A DNA stretch of 7,587 nucleotides, from assembly GCA_017453605.1 (NCBI GenBank), contig JAFTEP010000181.1, forward strand, positions 1-7,587. The letters run 5' to 3'. A model generated the notes under the pieces. That model saw nothing but the letters and a program-made list of their open reading frames with translations, was not told the origin of the DNA and searched no databases. Numbering within the stretch: position 1 is the stretch's first letter; every line of letters starts with the position of its first letter. The translations under genes and the position numbers were made by a program. Below are positions 1 through 5,717 of this stretch, piece after piece. This DNA is from Clostridia bacterium. Lineage in GTDB: Bacteria; Bacillota; Clostridia; Oscillospirales; SIG627.

Positions 1-325
1 CGGTCAGGTATTTGTAGAACGACTTGATGCTCGAGAGCTTTCTCGCGCGGGAGGTCGCCTTGTTCTTGTTCTGGGAGGCGCAGTGGAGAAGATAGGTGTA
101 GACGTCCGATTCCCTCACGCTCGCGGCAAGCTCTGCGTCGATCAGGGGATTCGGATCCGAAAAGTCTTTTTCTGAGATCTTCCCGCGCGATTTCAGAACG
201 AAAATAAAGAAATTCAGTATATCGAGACTGTAGTTGTAGACGGTCTTCTCGCTCCTGCCCTGGATCGTCATTTTGTACGCCGCGAATTCTCTTATCAGCG
301 GCGGAAGGTCTTCAAAGCTGAACAT
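1..325 (-). CDS. Tyrosine recombinase, XerC/XerD-like, N-terminal part (cut by window edge)
   Basis: The visible 108 codons encode the N-terminal core-binding (SAM-like, four-helix) domain of a tyrosine recombinase, which clamps DNA during site-specific strand exchange. Recognisable features are the opening block LIREFAAYKMTIQGRSEKT, the YNYSLDILNFFIF helix, and the closing ARKLSSIKSFYKYLT block, which in Xer proteins leads into the catalytic domain. The R-H-R-Y catalytic residues lie beyond the left edge and cannot be checked. The ATG at 325-323 is supported by GGAGAG (338-333) seven bases upstream. It begins 27 bases after the stop of the GH28-like gene on the same strand, so the two may be cotranscribed. 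The look is that of the chromosomal Xer-like recombinases of Clostridia rather than a phage integrase, but without the C-terminal half I cannot tell XerC, XerD or an integrase apart. Confidence 0.85.
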   Translation of the reverse strand, partial: MFSFEDLPPLIREFAAYKMTIQGRSEKTVYNYSLDILNFFIFVLKSRGKISEKDFSDPNPLIDAELAASVRESDVYTYLLHCASQNKNKATSRARKLSSIKSFYKYLT

Positions 326-352
326 CCGTTCACTCTCCGCGTTTTGGCTTTT

Positions 353-1846
353 TTAGTGGAACCTTACGTTTTCCGTAAATTCGTTGACCGAGAAATGGAT
401 CTTTTCTTTTTCTGGGATCTTTCCGTTGAGGCGCACGTTCTTAAACTCGACGTCCCTTATTCCGTGTTCTTTATCGAAGCCTTTGACGGCCATCTTCAAC
501 GTTCTGTCTTCGGGGCAGAGGACGTTGATGTTTTCAAACTTCACCCTGTCGACAGTTCCTCTGCCGTGAGTCTTGTCGGAGTATTCGTGATGGTCTTTTA
601 TCTCGACGACCGCGATATACGGCGTGTATCCCGTCGAGCGGTTATAGTATTCCATATCGTCGCTTTCCTGATAAAGCGGCGCGAGCTCCTCTTCGCCGTA
701 TTCGGCCGTTATGTTCCTGTAGGTTATGTCGTGCGCGGCGGCGTAGTCGTAATTGCCGCAGTCAAGGACCGTGTGCGTCGCGTGGATGATCCTGCAGTCT
801 TCAAAGAGTATGTTCTTTATCTCCTTCGAGCGCATCTCCACTCCGGCTTCGAGACACTTGCCCCAGTCGTTCCACAGCGTGCAGCCCCTGACCTCCAGAC
901 CGTCGAAAACGTCTATGGCCTTCTTCATCATCTCCGGGTCCTTCACGAGCCACGGATCGAAGCCCTTCGCGCAGATACAGTCGTCGAAGGTGCGGATGAA
1001 GCAGTTTTCTATTTTTACGTTCAGGCAGTTGTGCATATCTATGCCGTCGGAATTGTATCTCCAGTTGCCGATCAGCTTCAGGTCCTTTATCCTCACGTTC
1101 TCGCAGCAGACCGGCTTGACGTTGTAGACGAGCGAGTCTCTTATAGTGATCCCCTCGATCCTGACGTTTTTGCAGAAATCGAGCTGGATCGTGTTCGAGC
1201 GCTTCGCATTCCCGACGTCGACCTTTTCGGCGGTCTGCTTCGCTTCAAACAGGATGATCTCTTTGTTCTCGCTGTTGTCTAAGATCCCTCTTCCGACGAT
1301 CGACACGTTTTCGGCGTCGGAGGCGTGAAGAGTCGCGTAGACGAGCGCGCCGGCGTCGATAAAGAGAGTCTGACCGCTCTTCAGCTCGATCAGCCCGGGA
1401 TGATGCACTCCCGGTCCGAAATACAAAATATCGCCCTGAAAATCTTTGGGACTGAGAGTTGATATTTTGTCCGCGAAGATCAGAAAAGCGCGGTTCCTGA
1501 CGAATGGCTCGACGGAATAATATCCCGGACCGGGGATCGAAAAACGGATCTTTTTTCCGTCGGACTCGATCTTTTCAACGGATCCCGTCGGGCGGATCTT
1601 CAGTTTTTCGGGATCGAACGCTTCTTTTGAAACGATCTCGAATTCGAGCGCCTCGTCCGTTTCAAGAGATATGAAGTTTATCGTTTCCGTCTGGTTCAGA
1701 CAGCGCTGATGTCCCGGCCACCTGCAGTTGAAAGGCATGGCGGACACCCTCGCGCTGTCGGGGAAATATTCAGTTTTGTTTATAAAGACCCTGTAGTCGC
1801 CGCATTTCACGGCGCTTTCGTTTACGGGATAAACTCTGCAGCTCAT
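353..1846 (-). CDS. GH28-like right-handed beta-helix protein, probable cytoplasmic glycoside hydrolase
   Basis: This 497-residue protein resembles polygalacturonase-type (GH28 clan) parallel beta-helix enzymes, which hydrolyse glycosidic bonds in pectin-like chains. Residues 1 to about 125 form an N-terminal beta-rich domain. A FGPGVHHPG stretch (about 144-151) then leads into helix coils with repeated NVxIxxxxI spacing. Acidic motifs NSDG (265-268) and FDDC (287-290) match the NTD and DD motifs of GH28. The usual GHG and RIK motifs are absent; the segment WGKCLEAGVE (328-337) sits where GHG is expected. There is no signal peptide or membrane segment and the protein has many cysteines, so a cytoplasmic location is likely. 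An ATG also occurs at 1852, but the ribosome site favours 1846. Nearby genes give no transporter or regulator to suggest a substrate. Family confidence is good; activity and substrate are unknown. Confidence 0.8.
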   Translation of the reverse strand: MSCRVYPVNESAVKCGDYRVFINKTEYFPDSARVSAMPFNCRWPGHQRCLNQTETINFISLETDEALEFEIVSKEAFDPEKLKIRPTGSVEKIESDGKKIRFSIPGPGYYSVEPFVRNRAFLIFADKISTLSPKDFQGDILYFGPGVHHPGLIELKSGQTLFIDAGALVYATLHASDAENVSIVGRGILDNSENKEIILFEAKQTAEKVDVGNAKRSNTIQLDFCKNVRIEGITIRDSLVYNVKPVCCENVRIKDLKLIGNWRYNSDGIDMHNCLNVKIENCFIRTFDDCICAKGFDPWLVKDPEMMKKAIDVFDGLEVRGCTLWNDWGKCLEAGVEMRSKEIKNILFEDCRIIHATHTVLDCGNYDYAAAHDITYRNITAEYGEEELAPLYQESDDMEYYNRSTGYTPYIAVVEIKDHHEYSDKTHGRGTVDRVKFENINVLCPEDRTLKMAVKGFDKEHGIRDVEFKNVRLNGKIPEKEKIHFSVNEFTENVRFH

Positions 1847-1852
1847 TTTCAT

Positions 1853-1859
1853 TCTCCTT
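1853..1859 (-). promoter_or_regulatory. Ribosome binding site deciding the start of the GH28-like gene
   Basis: AAGGAGA reads on the minus strand just before two in-frame ATGs, at 1852-1850 and 1846-1844. GGAG is only one base from the first ATG but seven bases from the second, so translation should begin at 1846, giving a protein that starts MSCRVYPV. Confidence 0.75.
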
Positions 1860-1880
1860 TTTCAGTTGAACTCTGTTGAT

Positions 1881-1909
1881 ATTTTAACACCGACGGCTTG
1901 ATTTTTCAA
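1881..1909 (-). promoter_or_regulatory. Sigma-A type promoter with extended -10 for the GH28-like gene
   Basis: On the minus strand the -35 is TTGAAA (1909-1904), followed by a 17-base spacer and TAAAAT (1886-1881). TGT immediately precedes the -10, giving an extended TGn motif. Transcription would start near 1874, about 28 bases before the chosen ATG, which leaves room for the ribosome site. The DNA upstream of the -35 (about 1912-1936) is A-rich on this strand, like an UP element. Confidence 0.7.
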
Positions 1910-1991
1910 TAGAAAAGGATTCTTTTTCGGTTTTTTCGTTCATATAGCTTCTATAATTTACTTTTGTTTTTCTTTTGTTAAACGTTTTTAC

Positions 1992-2020
1992 TTGAATTAC
2001 ACGGGATTTTGTGATATAAT
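1992..2020 (+). promoter_or_regulatory. Sigma-A type promoter with extended -10 for the plus-strand gene run
   Basis: TTGAAT (1992-1997), a 17-base spacer, and a perfect TATAAT (2015-2020) preceded by TG one base upstream (2012-2013). The predicted start near 2027 leaves a leader of about 48 bases before the TTG start codon at 2075. It would serve the membrane protein gene and probably cwlD, and perhaps the genes beyond, because no clear terminator follows. A second TATAAT lies at 2022-2027 but has no -35 at a workable distance. Confidence 0.75.
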
Positions 2021-2061
2021 ATATAATCAAGTTACCGGACGCTTTGCGTTATGGATTTTGC

Positions 2062-2066
2062 GGAGG
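2062..2066 (+). promoter_or_regulatory. Ribosome binding site pointing to a TTG start at 2075
   Basis: GGAGG lies eight bases before an in-frame TTG at 2075-2077. The upstream in-frame ATG at 2051 has no Shine-Dalgarno sequence before it, and this GGAGG would fall inside the coding region if that ATG were used. The TTG is therefore the better start. Confidence 0.75.
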
Positions 2067-2074
2067 ACGATCTT

Positions 2075-2653
2075 TTGAAACTGAATAAATCCGACTGGAT
2101 GCTGATCCTGAAAACGCTTGTTTATCAGATCGCTCTCAGTCTTCTCGGAATGATGCTCGGCACCGCGACCGGCTCATTTTCCGCTCTCAGGCTTATAGGC
2201 GCCGTCTGCGCCGTCGCGGTCTATCTTTACATCATCGGTCTGCAGTTCTGGAACAAGGGCTCTCACGACGCCGTGAAGGGCGAGCCGAAAAAGTTCCCGC
2301 CCAAAGGCGTCCTGACGTCCTTTATCGCATTTGCCCCGTCAATAGTCTGCGTCCTCATCTGCGCGTCTTTGCCTATGGCTGACGCGACCGGCGCGGCAAA
2401 CTGGGTCTTCGCGCTCTTTGCCGTCACGAAGCTCTGTTTTATGGGCGTCTATTTCGGTTTTGCCGCGGTGCTCTATCCCACAAACGCCCAGATGACCCAG
2501 GCTCAGATGATCGCCGCTTCTCAGTCTCAGGCGTCGTTTTTCGCCGTCGCCGTTTTTCTCGCATTCATCGTCGGAGCCCTTTGCTACGCTCTCGGCTACA
2601 ACAACAGGGACGTTCTGAATCTGTTTTCAAAGCAGTCAAAACAGCTCAGGTAA
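2075..2653 (+). CDS. Unrecognised integral membrane protein, about five transmembrane helices
   Basis: I do not recognise a named family. The 192-residue protein (starting MKLNKSDW from TTG) has hydrophobic segments at about 12-29, 38-58, 79-99, 110-133 and 155-174, consistent with a five-helix inner-membrane protein without a cleaved signal peptide. A basic, proline-containing loop (about 60-78, with HDAVKGEPKK) follows helix 2 and probably faces the cytoplasm. Between helices 4 and 5 is a polar Gln/Met/Ala-rich loop (about 136-153). The C-terminus is basic (KQSKQLR). No enzymatic motif is visible. It ends in tandem stops TAATAA and is followed 52 bases later by cwlD, so a shared transcript and an envelope or sporulation role are possible, but that is inference. 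An alternative ATG at 2051 would add eight residues. Confidence 0.8.
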   Translation: MKLNKSDWMLILKTLVYQIALSLLGMMLGTATGSFSALRLIGAVCAVAVYLYIIGLQFWNKGSHDAVKGEPKKFPPKGVLTSFIAFAPSIVCVLICASLPMADATGAANWVFALFAVTKLCFMGVYFGFAAVLYPTNAQMTQAQMIAASQSQASFFAVAVFLAFIVGALCYALGYNNRDVLNLFSKQSKQLR

Positions 2654-2705
2654 TAAAAGCATAAAACCGTTCCGGCGGCATAAGATTTTTTGAGGTGAAA
2701 TTCTT

Positions 2706-3458
2706 ATGACCGGAACAAAAAAGAGGACAGCCCTCGGTTTTATGTTCAGATTTCTTGTTTTTCTGGCAATGTTCTTTGCCGCCTACGTCATTTTCGTTCT
2801 TTTAGGCGACGTTCTCGGCGTTGTCACGATCTTTCCCGATCCTTCCCAAGAAGCCTCGATCTGCGCCGCACCGAAGTCTCAGGTCTATATCATAGATCCG
2901 GGACACGGCGGGATCGACGGGGGAGCGATAGGCGTCAACGGCGTATATGAGAAGGACGTAAATCTCGCCATTGCCATGAAGATCGGGCGCTTTCTTGAAC
3001 TCAGCGGAGCAAAGGTGATCTACACAAGAGACAGCGACGTTCTTTTGACCCACCCGAGAGCTTCCACTTCAAAGAGCGGCGACGTTATGGCGAGAGTGAA
3101 GATCGCAAGGGAAAATCCCGACGCGGTGTTTGTGAGCGTCCACGCAAATAAATATCCCCAGAGCTCCTGCAGAGGGCTGCAGGTCTTCTATACGACAAAC
3201 TCTCCGTCGAGCATCGTTATCGCCGACGCTGTGCAGAACGGCGTCCGTCTGTGGCTCCAGCCCGACAACGACAGACACTGCGCTGACTGCGGCAGCTCGG
3301 TCTACGTTCTCGACAGGATAGACAACACCGCGATCCTCATCGAGTGCGGCTTTCTCTCGAATCGGGAGGAGGCCATGCTTTTGGTAAGCGAGGAGTATCA
3401 GAACTCTCTCGCGTTCGTCATCGCGCACAGTATCGCCGGCTTTTCGGAAGCCGGATGA
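2706..3458 (+). CDS. cwlD: N-acetylmuramoyl-L-alanine amidase, CwlD-type (spore cortex)
   Basis: This 250-residue zinc amidase of the Amidase_3 family cleaves the bond between N-acetylmuramic acid and L-alanine. CwlD family members remove the side chain so that muramic-delta-lactam can form in the spore cortex. An uncleaved-looking N-terminal membrane segment (about 12-34) precedes the catalytic domain (about 58-248). The expected zinc and catalytic residues are present: H67 in DPGHGG, E82 in YEKDVNL, H146 in SVHAN, and E213 in IECGFLSN. The length, single anchor and lack of a cell-wall-binding repeat match CwlD rather than a secreted autolysin. AGGTGA (2693-2698) lies seven bases before the ATG. 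It follows the membrane protein gene by 52 bases and precedes rqcH by 46. Assignment to CwlD over other Amidase_3 proteins is likely but not proven; it implies a spore-forming lineage. Confidence 0.88.
   Translation: MTGTKKRTALGFMFRFLVFLAMFFAAYVIFVLLGDVLGVVTIFPDPSQEASICAAPKSQVYIIDPGHGGIDGGAIGVNGVYEKDVNLAIAMKIGRFLELSGAKVIYTRDSDVLLTHPRASTSKSGDVMARVKIARENPDAVFVSVHANKYPQSSCRGLQVFYTTNSPSSIVIADAVQNGVRLWLQPDNDRHCADCGSSVYVLDRIDNTAILIECGFLSNREEAMLLVSEEYQNSLAFVIAHSIAGFSEAG
3436..3454 (+). other. Perfect 7-bp hairpin over the 3' end of cwlD
   Basis: CCGGCTT and AAGCCGG flank a five-base TTCGG loop. The stem covers the last codons of cwlD and ends one base before its TGA. It is followed by ATGAATAAAAG rather than a T-run, so it does not look like an intrinsic terminator. 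It could affect mRNA stability or processing between cwlD and rqcH. Confidence 0.45.
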
Positions 3459-3504
3459 ATAAAAGTTTACATAATTTTTGATAGTATATAACTCAGGAGA
3501 TAAA

Positions 3505-5268
3505 ATGGCTTTTGATTCCGGAATGCTCAGATGCGTCTGTGAAGAGCTCAACGGCTTTTTCGCGGGCGGGAAGGTCGAAAAGGTGCTTCAGCCCGAAAAG
3601 GATGAGGTCAATCTCGTCATACGCTCGGGCGGCGTCAGCAGAAGACTGCTTCTGAGCGCGTCAGGGAGCAATCCCCGGATCTGCGTGACCGATTCGGTCA
3701 AAGAAAATCCTCCGGCGGCTTATATGCTGTGTATGCTCTTAAGAAAACATCTTCTCGGCGCAAAGGTCCTTGAAGTTTCGCAGGTCGGCTTCGAGAGAGT
3801 TGCGAAAATCGAATTCGATTCGGGCGACGAGCTCGGGTTCAGAAGAAAGAGAACGATCTATTTAGAGATCATGGGAAGGAATTCGACCTTCGTTTTCTGC
3901 GACGAAGATCAGAAGATCCTCGCTTCGACGCGCATCGTCGATCTTTCGGCCGAATGTTCCAGAAAACTGATCTGCGGCATCCCGTACGAACTGCCTCAGC
4001 CTCAGGACAAGCTCGACACGCTCTCTTTCGGCAGAGAGGATTTCGACAGAGTCTTCTCGGGCGCCGGCGGCGACATTCCGGCTTCCGGCTGGATAGTTTC
4101 GTCTTTTCTCGGCGTCAGCCCTCTCGTCGCGCGCGAGCTGGTCTTCTCGATCACCGGAAGTTCGGATTCATCGGTCGCCGAGTGCGGAGCAGACAGGCTT
4201 TTTGAAGCCGTGAAAAAGCTTTCCGATATAATTCTTCAAAGCCGCTTTTCACCCTGCATCATATCAAAAAACGACTCGTCGCCGTTTGAGTTTTCTTTCA
4301 TTCCGATCAGGCAGTACGCGCTCGGCGCGATCTGCGTTCCCGTTCCCACGGCGAGCGAGGCGATCGACGGCTTCTACACTCAGCGCGACAGAGCCGAAAG
4401 AAGAAAACAGCACTTCAACGATATCTCGACCATCCTGAAAAACGCCTCAGCGAGGATCTCGAAAAAACTCGCTCTCCAGACTCAGGAGCTCGACGACTGC
4501 GACGCGGCCGACGGGATCAGGCTCAAAGCCGATCTTATCATGCAGGAGCTCTACAGGATAAAAAAGGGCGACGAAGTCTTGTTTGCCGACGACTATTTGG
4601 CCGATCCGCCGCAGAAAGTGAGGATCGATCTCGATCCGACGCTCCCTCCGACGGTTTTCGCGCAGAAGCTATATAAAGAATACGCCAAGAAGACCTCGGC
4701 TAAGGACATAATAAAAAAACAGATCGAAAACACCCTCGCCGAAAAGAACTATATAGAGTCCGTCCGCGAGTCTCTCGACAGAGCCTCGAGCGAAGCCGAG
4801 TATTCGCAGATCAGGCAGGAGCTTTCCGCCTCGGGCTATGGCAAGAGGGGAGCCGCCATGCGCGCTCCCGACAAAAGAAAGAAGCCCCGTCCCGACGAGA
4901 CCGTCTCTCCTGGAGGCTTCAGAGTTCTTATCGGCAAGAACAACACTCAGAACGATCTTATCACTTTCGAGATCGCAGACAAAAACGACATCTGGTTCCA
5001 CGTCAAGGACTATCCCGGCGCCCACGTCCTGCTTATTTCAGGCGGCGCGGACGTCCCCGATGCGGACAGGGAGTTTGCCGCGAGACTTGCCGCCGGATCC
5101 TCGGGCGCTTCCGGCGCACAGAAGGTCGCGGTCGACACGACTCTTGCGCGATACGTCAAAAAGCCGACCGGCTCGAAGCCGGGCTTCGTGAATTATTTCA
5201 GATACACCACTGTCTACGTTTCGCCGCTTTCTCTTTCTCAGGCGCTGGGTGAAAGGGGGGCCAAATGA
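3505..5268 (+). CDS. rqcH: NFACT family protein RqcH (ribosome quality control; FbpA/fibronectin-binding A-like)
   Basis: This 587-residue protein belongs to the NFACT family (Rqc2/RqcH). Members bind stalled 50S-peptidyl-tRNA complexes and recruit tRNA-Ala to add C-terminal alanine tails that mark the chain for proteolysis; older annotations call it fibronectin-binding protein. The N-terminal NFACT-N domain opens with MAFDSGML and GGKVEKVLQPEKDEVNLVIR (21-40), and carries YLEIMGRNS. Two helical coiled-coil arms lie at about 293-345 and 393-440. The NFACT-R domain (about 468-565) has IGKNNTQND, DIWFHVKDYPGAHV (495-508) and VNYFRYTTVYVSP. The length is normal. The tRNA-contacting Asp-Arg pair reads E97-R98 here. 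The ATG at 3505 is set by AGGAGA (3495-3500); a TTG at 3478 is in frame but lacks a ribosome site. Its TGA overlaps the ATG of tsaE by four bases, so the two are translationally coupled. Confidence 0.93.
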   Translation: MAFDSGMLRCVCEELNGFFAGGKVEKVLQPEKDEVNLVIRSGGVSRRLLLSASGSNPRICVTDSVKENPPAAYMLCMLLRKHLLGAKVLEVSQVGFERVAKIEFDSGDELGFRRKRTIYLEIMGRNSTFVFCDEDQKILASTRIVDLSAECSRKLICGIPYELPQPQDKLDTLSFGREDFDRVFSGAGGDIPASGWIVSSFLGVSPLVARELVFSITGSSDSSVAECGADRLFEAVKKLSDIILQSRFSPCIISKNDSSPFEFSFIPIRQYALGAICVPVPTASEAIDGFYTQRDRAERRKQHFNDISTILKNASARISKKLALQTQELDDCDAADGIRLKADLIMQELYRIKKGDEVLFADDYLADPPQKVRIDLDPTLPPTVFAQKLYKEYAKKTSAKDIIKKQIENTLAEKNYIESVRESLDRASSEAEYSQIRQELSASGYGKRGAAMRAPDKRKKPRPDETVSPGGFRVLIGKNNTQNDLITFEIADKNDIWFHVKDYPGAHVLLISGGADVPDADREFAARLAAGSSGASGAQKVAVDTTLARYVKKPTGSKPGFVNYFRYTTVYVSPLSLSQALGERGAK

Positions 5269-5717
5269 TGGAACGCACCTTCGTTTCGGCTTCCCCCGAA
5301 GAGACGCGCGCATTCGCCGCCTCTCTCGCTCCGCTCCTGCCCGAAAACTGTTTTATCGCGCTTTTCGGCAAAATGGGGATGGGCAAGACCGAATTTGTCA
5401 GAGGTCTATGCTCCGCTCTCGTTCCGGGCGCCCGCCTCTCGAGCCCGACCTACACCGTCCTCAACGTCTATTCATCCGGCAAAATCAAAGTCAATCATTT
5501 TGATATGTACCGTATCTCAGACGAGGATTCGCTCGAATCCACCGGATTTTACGACGTTATCAGGAACGGCGTCACCGTCTGCGAATGGAGTGAGAACGTC
5601 CCGTTCGCCCTGCCGGATAAATATTTAGCCGTTCGTTTCACCGCTCCTTCGGGATCTTCCCGGAGGATAGAATTAAAAACTATTGGAGCAGAAACTTATG
5701 CTGACCTTGGGTATTGA
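5265..5717 (+). CDS. tsaE: tRNA threonylcarbamoyladenosine biosynthesis ATPase TsaE
   Basis: TsaE is the small P-loop ATPase that drives cycling of the TsaB-TsaD complex making t6A at position 37 of ANN-decoding tRNAs in the cytoplasm. The 150-residue length is typical. The Walker A loop is G35-KMGMGKT-42, followed by FVRGL, the SSPTYTVLNVY switch (59-69), HFDMYRI (78-84) and the CEWSENVP block that characterises the family. The second P-loop residue is Lys36 where family members usually have Asp (GDxGxGKT). The start overlaps the rqcH stop in an ATGA arrangement, with a purine-rich AAAGGGGGG site at 5252-5260; two consecutive ATGs (5265, 5268) are possible. The 3' end overlaps tsaB by 20 bases. 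No tsaD is in the window. Confidence 0.95.
   Translation: MMERTFVSASPEETRAFAASLAPLLPENCFIALFGKMGMGKTEFVRGLCSALVPGARLSSPTYTVLNVYSSGKIKVNHFDMYRISDEDSLESTGFYDVIRNGVTVCEWSENVPFALPDKYLAVRFTAPSGSSRRIELKTIGAETYADLGY

Noticed and set aside
1..325. Tyrosine recombinase as evidence of an integrated phage or integrative element
   Set aside because: The visible domain looks like a chromosomal Xer-type protein, no attachment site repeats or phage genes are seen, and the neighbours are core genes. The catalytic half is outside the window.
344..1282. 312-codon open frame on the plus strand inside the GH28-like gene, along with several shorter ones
   Set aside because: It lies wholly antisense to a gene with clear family motifs and strong start signals, begins at a TTG with no ribosome site, and its translation resembles no family. 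It reflects codon composition of the real gene.
2659..2686. Possible sporulation sigma-E type promoter before cwlD (GCATAAA, 13-base spacer, CATAAGAT)
   Set aside because: The match is partial, and the predicted transcription start would fall near 2693, inside the ribosome binding site, leaving almost no leader.
2661..2691. Possible terminator between the membrane protein gene and cwlD (CCG/CGG followed by a T-run)
   Set aside because: The stem is only about three pairs and the T-run is separated from it, so it is too weak to call.
3466..3492. Possible promoter before rqcH (TTTACA, 15-base spacer, TATAAC)
   Set aside because: The spacer is short and the start would fall at about 3499, inside the AGGAGA ribosome site. 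AT-rich intergenic DNA produces such matches easily.
3478..3504. Earlier TTG start for rqcH
   Set aside because: There is no ribosome site before it, and NFACT proteins typically begin at the M(S/A)FD motif matching the ATG at 3505.
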